A program made the position numbers and the translations under genes. From Mycobacteriales bacterium (GTDB lineage Bacteria > Actinomycetota > Actinomycetes > Mycobacteriales > CADCTP01), in contig DASYKU010000124.1 of the NCBI GenBank assembly GCA_035995165.1, positions 1 to 64,000 of the forward strand: DNA of 64,000 nt. The letters run 5' to 3'. The notes beneath the pieces were generated by a model that was given only the letters and a program-made list of their open reading frames with translations, was not told where the DNA came from and did not search any database. The stretch's first letter is position 1; every line of letters begins with the position of its first letter. Shown here in pieces: positions 35,369-43,686 of the stretch.

Positions 35369-37209
35369 CGCGCCTGGTACACCCGGTGCTGGTACGCCCC
35401 GAAGTGGTCGGTGATCGTGCCGCCCTTGACGGTGAGCGAGCGGCCCTCGCCGACCACGTCGATCACCGTGCCGTCCGGCACCGGGACCTTGACGGTCAGG
35501 TCGGTCGCACCGGACATCGTGTGCGACTCGTTGCCGTCGGCCTGGGCCAGCATCCAGAGCTTGCCGCCGACGTCCTTCGCCAGCACGGTGCCGGGCACCG
35601 CGGTCGAGGAGGTGACGGTGACCCCGGCGACGGTCGGCGCGTTCAGGGCCGGCGCGTTGGTCTTGATCCAGGAGTTCACCGAGGCCAGCCGGGTCTTCAC
35701 CGGCACGGCCGCCGCGTCGGTCAGCACCGCGTACTCACCGCCGCCGCCGTCGAAGTCGTGGATGAAGTACTCCACACCGCGGCCGCCGTGGACCAGCACG
35801 TTGAACACGGCCTGCTCGGCCTCGTCCGGGGTGATCCGGTCGTTGTTGCCGGAGAACGGGCGGGTCGTCTCGACGAAGCCCCACGCGGCCTTGCCCGGGC
35901 ACATCTGCTGCTGGCGGTCGATGCCGAGGCCGTAGACCCAGGCGCCGGAGTGCGGGCCGCCGGCCTCCCAGGGGTCGGTGTAGCCGTAGATGTCGGTCGA
36001 GGTGATGTCGATGTTGCGGCAGTAGAGCTGCAGGTCAGCGGTCTTGCCGGCGTACACCATGCCCTTGGTGAAGTTGCCGTACGTCGGCCGCTCCGGGTCC
36101 TGCTGCTTGGCCTGCTGCGCGTCCGCGTCGTAGGTCGAGGCGGCGACGTTCCCCTCGGGCTCGTCCGGCTGGATCATGTTGCCGCGGTTGGCCGAGCCGC
36201 CCGGGAAGCTGTCCGCGTCCGGGGTGGCGGCGCCGACGGTGTACATGCCCTGTGCCTTGGCGGCAGCCAGCGCCTGCGCGGTCCACGGCGAGTCGCCGTA
36301 GTTGTAGAGCCCGACGAACGTGTTCGCGCCCCAGGCCTGGTAGTCCGCCGCGGTCGCACCCTTGTCCGGCCGCTGCGGGGTCTGGTCGAACACGCTGACC
36401 GGGAAGAAGCCCGGGTCGGTCGGGAAGCTGGTCTTCCACTTCGCGTAGTAGTCCGGGCCGACGTACGCGGGGTCGTGCGGCAGCGCACCGGCCGGGGGAG
36501 CGCCGGTCGCGCTCCCGCTCGGCGTCGTCGGGGCCGGCGTGGTCGGCTTCGCGGTCGGCGACACCGGTGACATCGAGGGCGCACCCGGCGCGGTCGTCGT
36601 CGCGGACGGGGCGGGCGCGGGCGTCGTGGTCGGCGCCGGGGCCGTGTCGCCGGAGGCCGCGAACAGCGGGGAGACGAAGTACTCGGACGCGGCATACCGC
36701 TGCCGCGGGAAGGCCTCCGCCGCGCCGTACCGGTAGACGCCGGCCCGGGCCGGAACGGCCAGGTCACCGACCGTCCGGGCGGCGGCGAGGCTGGCGTCGT
36801 CGGAGTTGTAGCTGCCGCGGTCGGTGAAGTAGCTCGCGACGTACCGGGTGCCGGCGGTGACCGGGACCGGCGTGGCGAACGTGGTGCTCACCCAGCCCTG
36901 GCCGGCCGCGGCCCGCGTGGTGGCCAGCCGCTTGCCGCCGGTGGACCACAGGGTCACGGCCGAGGGGCGGCTCTGCGCGCTGCCGCGGAAGAACTGCACC
37001 CCGCGGACCGTGCCGTTCTTCGCGGTGCTGAAGACCACACCGACGGTCACCGCCTGCCGGTCGCCGTCCACCTGCCCGGACGGGCTGGCGCCGGTGTAGA
37101 GCGACTGGATCCTCGGCTGCTCGGCCCCGGGCAGGGCCACCGCGGCGGTGACGCCGGCAGTGGCACCGACCACCACCGCCGCCGTCGTCAGGGCTACGAC
37201 ACGCTTCAT
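35365..37209 (-). CDS. Secreted DUF4082 protein with TIM-barrel hydrolase-like domain
   Basis: The 614-residue product has an N-terminal signal peptide (VALTTAAVVVGATAGV), a DUF4082 domain at about residues 30-185 (VQFFRGSAQSR, GTRYVASYFTDRG), a Thr/Pro-rich linker of about 60 residues, and a C-terminal domain of about 370 residues. That domain looks like a TIM-barrel glycoside hydrolase (YQAWGANTFVGLYNYGDSP, MIQPDEPEGN, DITSTDIYGYTDPW, GRGVEYFIHDFDGGGGE), with acidic residues at strand ends as candidate catalysts. It may trim or depolymerise the polysaccharide made here. ATG 37209 fits the signal peptide, with AGAGGAG upstream. No GH family could be named from sequence alone. Confidence 0.8.
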   Translation of the reverse strand: MKRVVALTTAAVVVGATAGVTAAVALPGAEQPRIQSLYTGASPSGQVDGDRQAVTVGVVFSTAKNGTVRGVQFFRGSAQSRPSAVTLWSTGGKRLATTRAAAGQGWVSTTFATPVPVTAGTRYVASYFTDRGSYNSDDASLAAARTVGDLAVPARAGVYRYGAAEAFPRQRYAASEYFVSPLFAASGDTAPAPTTTPAPAPSATTTAPGAPSMSPVSPTAKPTTPAPTTPSGSATGAPPAGALPHDPAYVGPDYYAKWKTSFPTDPGFFPVSVFDQTPQRPDKGATAADYQAWGANTFVGLYNYGDSPWTAQALAAAKAQGMYTVGAATPDADSFPGGSANRGNMIQPDEPEGNVAASTYDADAQQAKQQDPERPTYGNFTKGMVYAGKTADLQLYCRNIDITSTDIYGYTDPWEAGGPHSGAWVYGLGIDRQQQMCPGKAAWGFVETTRPFSGNNDRITPDEAEQAVFNVLVHGGRGVEYFIHDFDGGGGEYAVLTDAAAVPVKTRLASVNSWIKTNAPALNAPTVAGVTVTSSTAVPGTVLAKDVGGKLWMLAQADGNESHTMSGATDLTVKVPVPDGTVIDVVGEGRSLTVKGGTITDHFGAYQHRVYQAR

Positions 37210-37404
37210 ATGGTGCAGGCTCCTCTGTCGTGGCCGGGGGTGGCCGCGAACCTTCGGGCTTGTCGGCGAAGTTTCTAGCAGGTCGTATGACGATCCGCGA
37301 CCGACGGTCACAATGGGTAAGTCGGACCGCACGGAGCGCTGTAAGGGGACATGTTTGTACGACCCGTACAGGACCGTCCATCGGTGAACTCCGCCGCAAT
37401 TTCT

Positions 37405-37437
37405 CCGGTTCGCACCCGATCACCAGGCGTGAACCGG
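37405..37437. promoter_or_regulatory. Inverted repeat in the divergent intergenic region
   Basis: CCGGTTC (37405-37411) and GAACCGG (37431-37437) are perfect 7-bp arms 19 bases apart in the 280-bp gap 37210-37489 between the divergent secreted-protein and aminotransferase genes. It may be an operator for both directions. The rest of the gap shows a G-run with AA just before the aminotransferase start and nothing gene-like. Confidence 0.35.
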
Positions 37438-37489
37438 GAGACTGGGGTACGCGGGCGGGGGGTCGTCCGTGGGTGTCCAAGGGGGAACC

Positions 37490-38653
37490 GTGTCTTTCAG
37501 TTCGATCCCGGTCATGCTGCCCTGCCTCGGTGAGGACGAAGCCGAGGCAGCCGCGGCGGCCGTCCGTTCCGGGTGGGTGGCGCAGGGGCCGCGGGTCGCG
37601 GCCTTCGAGCGCGCCTTCGCCGAGCGGGTCGGGGCCGCGCACGGCGTGGCCGTCTCGTCCTGCACCACCGGCCTGCACCTCGCTCTGCACGTGCTCGGCC
37701 TCGGGCCGGGCGACGAGGTGATCGTGCCATCGTTCTCGTTCATCGCGACGACGAACTGCGTGGTCTACACCGGTGCGACGCCGGTCTTCGCCGACGTCGA
37801 CCCGCTCACCGGAAACCTCACGCCGGAGACGGTGGAGGCTGTCCGGACACCCGCGACCCGGGCGGTCATCGCGGTGCACCAGGCCGGCGTGCCCGCCGAC
37901 GTCGACGCGCTGCGCGCGGTCCTCGACCCGTACGGGGTGACGGTGGTCGAGGACGCCGCCTGCGCGGCCGGCTCGACCTACCGCGGCCGTCCGGTCGGAG
38001 CCGGCGCCGGGCTGGCGGCCTGGTCGTTCCACCCGCGCAAGCTGCTCACCACGGGCGAGGGTGGGATGGTCACCACCGACGACGCCGAGCTCGCGGCCCG
38101 GCTGCGGCGGCTGCGCGAGCACGGCATGAACGTCAGCGCCGCGGACCGGCACACGGCCGGCAAGCCGGTGCTGGAGGCGTACCTGGAGGTCGGGTTCAAC
38201 TACCGGATGACCGACATCCAGGCCGCGGTCGGGCTGGTGCAGCTGTCCAAACTGGACGGTCTGGTGGCCGACCGGCGGGCCAGGGCGGCGCGCTACCAGG
38301 AGCTGCTGGCCGCGGTCCCGGGTGTGCGCGCGGTGACCGACCCGGCGTACGGCACCACGAACTACCAGTCGTTCTGGGTCGAGCTGGCCGCGGACTTCCC
38401 GGCCTCCCGCGACGACGTGCTGGCGGCGATGAACGCCGAGGGCATCTCGCCCCGGCGCGGGATCATGGCCGCGCACCTGGAGCCGGCGTATCAGGGGCAC
38501 CCGCACGGGCCTCTTCCGGTGACCGAGCGGCTCACCCGCACCTCGCTGGTGCTGCCGCTGCACCATCTGCTGACCGACGGGGACCAGGAGCGGATCGTGG
38601 GAGTGCTGCAGCGGCTCGGGGAAGCCCGCCTCGTCGCGGGAGGGGTCCGATGA
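37490..38653 (+). CDS. DegT/DnrJ/EryC1-family aminotransferase
   Basis: This 387-residue PLP enzyme aminates a keto-nucleotide sugar using glutamate. Key segments are GVAVSSCTTGLHLAL (phosphate binding), GDEVIVPSFSFIATTN, VVEDAACAAGST with the PLP-binding Asp, and FHPRKLLTTGEGGM with the Schiff-base Lys. NYRMTDIQAAVGLVQL follows. GTG 37490 has AAGGGGG seven bases upstream. It opens a chain of genes with four-base overlaps running to 45,835. The PglD-like acetyltransferase at 34742 could act on its product (4-amino sugar type). Confidence 0.92.
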   Translation: MSFSSIPVMLPCLGEDEAEAAAAAVRSGWVAQGPRVAAFERAFAERVGAAHGVAVSSCTTGLHLALHVLGLGPGDEVIVPSFSFIATTNCVVYTGATPVFADVDPLTGNLTPETVEAVRTPATRAVIAVHQAGVPADVDALRAVLDPYGVTVVEDAACAAGSTYRGRPVGAGAGLAAWSFHPRKLLTTGEGGMVTTDDAELAARLRRLREHGMNVSAADRHTAGKPVLEAYLEVGFNYRMTDIQAAVGLVQLSKLDGLVADRRARAARYQELLAAVPGVRAVTDPAYGTTNYQSFWVELAADFPASRDDVLAAMNAEGISPRRGIMAAHLEPAYQGHPHGPLPVTERLTRTSLVLPLHHLLTDGDQERIVGVLQRLGEARLVAGGVR

Positions 38654-39753
38654 GCACGTCGATCCCGCTGGTCGACCTCGGCTGGCAGCACGCGCAGGTC
38701 GCGGACGAGGTCCGGGCCGGGTTCGAGCGCGTGTTCGCGGCGACCTCGTTCGTGCTCGGCCCGGAGGCCGAGCGGTTCGAGCAGGAGTACGCGCGCTACA
38801 CCGGCGTCCGGCACTGCGTCGGCGTCGGCAACGGCACCGACGCGGTGGAGCTGGCGCTGCGCGCGGCCGGCATCGGGCGCGGCGACGAAGTGGTGATCCC
38901 GGCGAACACGTTCGTCGCGACCGCCGAGGCCGTGCTGCGCTCGGGTGCCGAGCTCGTGCTCGCGGACTGCGACGAGCACCACCTGCTCGACCCGGAGTCG
39001 GTCGCGCCGCGCGTCACCGCGCGCACCCGCGCCGTCGTCCCCGTCCACCTGTACGGACAGGTCGCCCCGATGAAGGCGGTCGCCGACGCGGCCGGCGACG
39101 GTGTCGTGGTCGTCGAGGACGCGGCCCAGTCGCAGGGCGCGACCCAGGACGGCCGGGCCTCCGGATCCTTCGGCGTGGCCGCGGCGACCAGCTTCTACCC
39201 GGGCAAGAACCTCGGTGCGTACGGGGACGCGGGCGCGGTCACCACCGACTCCGACGAGGTCGCCGGGCGGCTGCGGGCGCTGCGCAACCACGGCGGTGTA
39301 CGGCGGTACGAGCACGGCGAGTTCGGGGTCAACTCCCGCCTCGATGGGCTGCAGGGCGTGGTGCTCTCGGCCAAGCTGGCCCGCCTCGACGGCTGGAACG
39401 CGCTGCGCCGCGCCGCCGCCGCCCGCTACGAGGAACTGCTCGCCGACCTGCCCGAGGTCACGCTGCCCCGCACCGCACCCGGCAACGAGCACGTCTGGCA
39501 CCTGTACGTGGTGCGGGTCCCGCGCCGGGACGAGGTGCTGACGACGCTCAACGCGGCCGGGATCGGGGCCGGGATCCACTACCCCGCGCCGGTGCACCTG
39601 TTGCCGCCCTTCGCCCACCTCGGCCACGGCCCGGGCTCCTTCCCGCGCGCCGAGGCGTCCGCGGCGGAGATCCTGTCGCTGCCGCTGTTCCCGGGCATCA
39701 CCCCGGAACAGCAGCAGCGGGTGGCGGCCGAGTTGCGGTCCGCGCTGCGGTGA
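38650..39753 (+). CDS. DegT/DnrJ/EryC1-family aminotransferase, WbpE-like
   Basis: The 367-residue protein starts with IPLVDLGWQH as in the WbpE/WlbC and QdtB/FdtB group. It has GVGNGTDAVELALRAAGIG, GDEVVIPANTFVATAEA, HLYGQVAPM, VVEDAAQSQGA and SFYPGKNLGAYGDAGAV with the catalytic Lys. Enzymes of this subgroup put an amine on C3. With the WbpB-like dehydrogenase and WbpD-like acetyltransferase it probably makes UDP-2-acetamido-3-amino-uronate. It overlaps the preceding aminotransferase by ATGA, so two different amino sugars are made from one operon. Confidence 0.92.
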   Translation: MSTSIPLVDLGWQHAQVADEVRAGFERVFAATSFVLGPEAERFEQEYARYTGVRHCVGVGNGTDAVELALRAAGIGRGDEVVIPANTFVATAEAVLRSGAELVLADCDEHHLLDPESVAPRVTARTRAVVPVHLYGQVAPMKAVADAAGDGVVVVEDAAQSQGATQDGRASGSFGVAAATSFYPGKNLGAYGDAGAVTTDSDEVAGRLRALRNHGGVRRYEHGEFGVNSRLDGLQGVVLSAKLARLDGWNALRRAAAARYEELLADLPEVTLPRTAPGNEHVWHLYVVRVPRRDEVLTTLNAAGIGAGIHYPAPVHLLPPFAHLGHGPGSFPRAEASAAEILSLPLFPGITPEQQQRVAAELRSALR

Positions 39754-40808
39754 CCCGCGCCGAGCAGGTCCGGACCGGCATCCCTTCGGTCACGGTCGTC
39801 GTGCCCTGCTACAACTACGGACACCTGCTGCCCGGGTGCCTGGACAGCATCCTGCGCCAGCCCGGGGTCGACGTCGTCGCGCACGTCATCGACGACGCCT
39901 CGCCGGACGGGTCGGGGGCGGTCGCCGAGACGATCGCGGCGTCCGACCCGCGGATCCGGGTCACCGTGCACAAGCAGAACCAGGGCCACATCCGGACGTA
40001 CAACGAGGGCCTGACCGCGGCGGACACCGACTACGTGGTGCTGCTGTCGGCCGACGATCTGCTCGCCCCGGGCGCGCTCGGGCGGGCCACCCGGCTGATG
40101 GAGGCGCACCCGCGGGTCGGCTTCGTCTACGGCTTCTCCCGCTACTTCGACGGGCAGCCGCCCCGGCCGCGGCGGGCGCCGGCCCGGGCCCGGGTCGAGC
40201 CCGGCCCGCGCTGGATCGAACGCCGGCTGCGCAAGGCGACCAACACGATCTCCAGCCCGGAGGTCGTGGTGCGGACGTCCGTGCAGCACGCGGCCGGCGG
40301 CTACCGGACCGACCTGCCGCACGCGGGCGACCTGGAGATGTGGCTGCGGCTGGCCGCGCACGGCGACGTCGGCATCGTCACCGGGCCGGACCAGGCGTAC
40401 TACCGGGTGCACCAGGCCAGCATGTCCCGTACGTCGTTCGCGGCGGAGCTCTCGGACCTGCAGCAGCGGCACGCGGCGTTCGAGGTGTTCCTGGCCGAGC
40501 CCGGGGAGTCGGTCCCGGACAAGGATGCGGCCGCGCGGACGATGGCGCGGGTGCTGGCCCGGACCGCGCTGTGGCGGGCGGCCCGGCTGCGGATGGGCGG
40601 CGGCGACGCCGGGACGGCCGACGCGATGGCGGACTGGGCGCTGTCCGTCGCGCCGGAGGCGAAGGACAGCCCGGAGCACCGGGCGCTGGAGCAGGCTGCT
40701 CTTCGGGGGCGCGGCGCGCTGAAGGACCCGGCGGTCGCGGTGCTGGCCGTGCGCCGGCGGGCCGCCGTGCAGTGGTTCTGGTTCTCCCGGCGCTGGCGGG
40801 GCGTGTGA
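39750..40808 (+). CDS. Family 2 glycosyltransferase
   Basis: The 352-residue GT-A enzyme opens VTVVVPCYNYGHLLPGCLDS, then has VIDDASPDGS, NQGHIRTYNEGL and the metal-binding region LLSADDLLAPGAL. An acceptor-side motif GDLEMWLRLAAHGDVG follows. The C-terminal third is helical and Arg-rich and may lie on the membrane. It adds one sugar to the lipid-linked repeat unit on the cytoplasmic face. GTG overlaps the aminotransferase stop (GTGA) and its own stop overlaps the flippase start. Confidence 0.9.
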   Translation: MTRAEQVRTGIPSVTVVVPCYNYGHLLPGCLDSILRQPGVDVVAHVIDDASPDGSGAVAETIAASDPRIRVTVHKQNQGHIRTYNEGLTAADTDYVVLLSADDLLAPGALGRATRLMEAHPRVGFVYGFSRYFDGQPPRPRRAPARARVEPGPRWIERRLRKATNTISSPEVVVRTSVQHAAGGYRTDLPHAGDLEMWLRLAAHGDVGIVTGPDQAYYRVHQASMSRTSFAAELSDLQQRHAAFEVFLAEPGESVPDKDAAARTMARVLARTALWRAARLRMGGGDAGTADAMADWALSVAPEAKDSPEHRALEQAALRGRGALKDPAVAVLAVRRRAAVQWFWFSRRWRGV

Positions 40809-42466
40809 GCCGGCACGCCGCGCCGGGCACCGCGTTCGAGTCCGTCCGGGTCGGGCGGCACCGGGCGCCCGAGCCGGGACTGCCGTTCGGCATCGACGAG
40901 GTCACCCAGACGCTGGTCTACACCGACGACCCGACCCAGCCGATCGCGTCCCGGCCGGCGCTCGTCGCCGCGGCGGTGGACGTCGCGGTCGACGAGGAGC
41001 TCGGCCGGCAGGTCAAGCACGGTCTCAAGTGGAGCTTCGTCAACAACGTGGTCAGCCGGGCCGGCCAGGTCGTGGTCGGCATCGTGCTGGCCCGCCTGCT
41101 CACCCCGTACGACTACGGCGTCTTCGCCGCCGCGCTGATCGCGTACGCGGTGCTGATCAGCTGCAGCGAGCTCGGCGTCACCGTCGCGCTGGTCAGCCGG
41201 CGCGGCGACAGCCGGACGATCGGGCCGACGGTGACGTCGCTGTCCTGGGCGTCCGGCGCGGTGCTCACGATCGCGATCTGGCTGACCGCGCCGACGATCG
41301 CCGACCACCTGCACACGCCGGCCGCGGCGGGCGTGCTGCGGGTGCTGGGGCTGGCCATCTTCGTGGCCGGCCTGTCGGCGGCGCCGTCGGCGATCGTGCA
41401 GCGCGACTTCCAGCAACGGACCCGGTTCGCCGCCGACACCGCGAACTTCGTGGTGTCCACGGTGGTCGCGATCGTCGGTGTCGCGCTCGGCGGCGGCGCG
41501 CTCGCGCTGGCCTGGTCCCGGGTGGCCGGCAACGCGGTGGCCGCGGTGATCGTCGTGCTGGCCGCGCGCGAGCGGTACCGGCCGGGCTGGAACCGGGCCG
41601 TGGCGAAGGACCTGCTCGCCTTCGGCCTGCCGCTGACCGGCGCCAGCGCGCTCGCGTTCGCCGTGCTCAACGTCGACTACGTCGTCGTGGCCGGCGTGCT
41701 CGGGCCGGTCGCGCTGGGCTACTACCTGATCGCGTTCAACCTCTCCAGCTTCCCGGTGACCGCGTTCTCGACCGTGGTGCGCAGCGTCTCGCTGCCGGCG
41801 TTCGGGCGGTTGCGGGACCGGCCCGACCAGGCCGGCCCGGCCTTCGTCGACGCCACCCGGCTGCTGGTCCTGGTCTCGGCCCCGGTGGCCGTGCTGCTCG
41901 CGGTGCTCGGCCGCCCGCTGATCGACTTCCTGTACGGGTCGGTCTGGGTGCCGGCCGCGCTGCCGCTGGCCTTCCTGGCCGGGCTGGGCCTGTTCCGGGT
42001 CTTCCACGAGCTCGGCTACGACTACCTCACCGCGCGCGGCAAACCCCGGCTGGTGCTGCTGATCCAGCTCGGCTGGCTGGTCGCGCTGGGCGTGCTGCTA
42101 CCGGTGGGCGCGCACCTCCGGGCGCTGCCCGGCATCGGCATCGGCCACCTCATCGCCGCGTTCGGCCTGGTGCTGCCGGCGTACCTGCTCGTGCTGCGCC
42201 GGTACGACATCGCGCTCGGGCCGCTGCTGCGGGTGGTCCTCCGGCCGGTGCTGGGCGCCGCCGCGACCGCCGCGGTCGCGCTGGCCGCGCGGTTCGGGTT
42301 CACGCACCCGCTGCCCGAGCTGCTCGTCGGCGGGGCCGGCGGCGTGCTCGTCTACCTGGCCGTGGTCGGGCCGCAGCTGCCCGGCCGGTTCCAGGCGCTC
42401 TCGCCGTGGTCCTGGCTGCGGATGCCGCGCCCGGCCCGGATCACCCGAATCGAGGAGACCGGATGA
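40805..42466 (+). CDS. Polysaccharide flippase of the MOP superfamily (Wzx-like)
   Basis: This 553-residue protein has a cytoplasmic N-terminus of about 70 residues followed by about 13-14 membrane helices. It begins KHGLKWSFVNNVVSRAGQVVVG and includes LARLLTPYDYGVFAAALIAYA, VQRDFQQRTRF and LNVDYVVVAGVLGPVALGYYL, which are signatures of the RfbX/WzxC/TuaB branch. It would flip the undecaprenyl-linked repeat unit to the outer face. The long N-terminal extension is unusual. Overlaps of one to four bases tie it to genes on both sides. Confidence 0.92.
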   Translation: MSRHAAPGTAFESVRVGRHRAPEPGLPFGIDEVTQTLVYTDDPTQPIASRPALVAAAVDVAVDEELGRQVKHGLKWSFVNNVVSRAGQVVVGIVLARLLTPYDYGVFAAALIAYAVLISCSELGVTVALVSRRGDSRTIGPTVTSLSWASGAVLTIAIWLTAPTIADHLHTPAAAGVLRVLGLAIFVAGLSAAPSAIVQRDFQQRTRFAADTANFVVSTVVAIVGVALGGGALALAWSRVAGNAVAAVIVVLAARERYRPGWNRAVAKDLLAFGLPLTGASALAFAVLNVDYVVVAGVLGPVALGYYLIAFNLSSFPVTAFSTVVRSVSLPAFGRLRDRPDQAGPAFVDATRLLVLVSAPVAVLLAVLGRPLIDFLYGSVWVPAALPLAFLAGLGLFRVFHELGYDYLTARGKPRLVLLIQLGWLVALGVLLPVGAHLRALPGIGIGHLIAAFGLVLPAYLLVLRRYDIALGPLLRVVLRPVLGAAATAAVALAARFGFTHPLPELLVGGAGGVLVYLAVVGPQLPGRFQALSPWSWLRMPRPARITRIEETG

Positions 42467-43686
42467 CGGGGACGGCAGCCCGGGCGGCGGGCCGGGCCGC
42501 GCAGCTCTGGCGGGTCGCGCGGCAGGAGGGCGGGACGGCGGTCGCGGACCGGGTGCTGCGGGCCGCGCGGGCGCGGGTCGCCCGTACCGACGGGGACTTC
42601 CCGCTCCTGCCGGGGGACGTGGCCGACTCGACCGCGCCGGCGCCGCGGCCGGTCCGGCGCCCGGTGACCGGGCCGCTGCACCTGGCCTGGGTGACCACGC
42701 CGCCGGCGCCCGGCTCGGGCGGCCACACCACGATGTTCCGGATGGTGCGGGCGCTGGAGCAGGCCGGGCACCGCTGCACGCTCGTGCTCTACGACCGCTG
42801 GCTGGGGGACCCGGCCCGGCAGGCCGAGGTCATCCGGGCGCACTGGCCGTACCTGGCGGCGGAGATCGTCGGGATCGACGCGGGTGTGCCGGCCGACGCG
42901 GACGGCGTGGTCGCGACGTCCTGGCCGACCGCGCACGTGGTCGCCACCCGGGCCGCGGTGCACCCGGCCGAGCGGTTCTACCTCGTGCAGGACTACGAGC
43001 CGTACTTCTACCCGCACGGCACCGAGCGGGTGCTGGCCGAGGACACGTACCGGTTCGGGTTCCGGGGGATCACCGCCGGGCCGTGGCTGGCCGAGACACT
43101 GGCCTCCCGGTTCGGGATGGACTGCACGGCGTTCCCGTTCGGCACCGACCTGGACGTCTACCACTACGACAACACCGGGTCCCGGCCCGCGGTCGTCTTC
43201 TACGCCAGGCCGGGGACGCCGCGGCGCGCGTACGGGCTGGGGGTGCTGGCGTTGGAGCAGTTCGCGCGGCGGCATCCCTCGACCGAGATCCACCTGTTCG
43301 GCGACCGGGTCACCGGGCTGCCGTTCCCGGCCACGGTGCACGGCACGGTCAGCCCGGCCGAGCTCAACGCGCTCTACAACCGCTGTGTCGCCGGGTTGTC
43401 GCTGTCGCTGACGAACGTGTCGCTGATCCCGTGGGAGCTGCTGGCCGCGGGCGCGGTGCCGGTCGTCAACGACGCCCCGCACAACCGGCGGGTGCTGGAC
43501 AACCCGCACGTTCGCTGGGCCCCGCCGACGCCGCACGCGCTGGCGGACGCGCTGTCCTCGGTCGTCTCCCGCGGCGGGTCCGGCGCCGCCGAGGCCGCGG
43601 CGAGCGTCCGCGGCACCGACTGGGGCGAGCCCGGCCGCATCGTCGTCGAGGCGATCACCGGCACGCTGTCCGGAGTGCCGCGATGA
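42463..43686 (+). CDS. Glycosyltransferase (GT4-like, WsaF type)
   Basis: The 407-residue GT-B protein shows TTPPAPGSGGHTTMFRMVRALEQAGH as its acceptor-side loop, then the YLVQDYEPYFYPHGTER segment, FPFGTDLDVYHY, VVFYARPGTPRRAYGLGVLAL and ALYNRCVAGLSLSLTNVSLIPWELLAAG. These are typical of rhamnosyltransferase WsaF and related enzymes. It transfers one sugar during repeat-unit assembly; the donor is not certain. ATGA overlaps occur at both ends. Confidence 0.88.
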   Translation: MTGTAARAAGRAAQLWRVARQEGGTAVADRVLRAARARVARTDGDFPLLPGDVADSTAPAPRPVRRPVTGPLHLAWVTTPPAPGSGGHTTMFRMVRALEQAGHRCTLVLYDRWLGDPARQAEVIRAHWPYLAAEIVGIDAGVPADADGVVATSWPTAHVVATRAAVHPAERFYLVQDYEPYFYPHGTERVLAEDTYRFGFRGITAGPWLAETLASRFGMDCTAFPFGTDLDVYHYDNTGSRPAVVFYARPGTPRRAYGLGVLALEQFARRHPSTEIHLFGDRVTGLPFPATVHGTVSPAELNALYNRCVAGLSLSLTNVSLIPWELLAAGAVPVVNDAPHNRRVLDNPHVRWAPPTPHALADALSSVVSRGGSGAAEAAASVRGTDWGEPGRIVVEAITGTLSGVPR

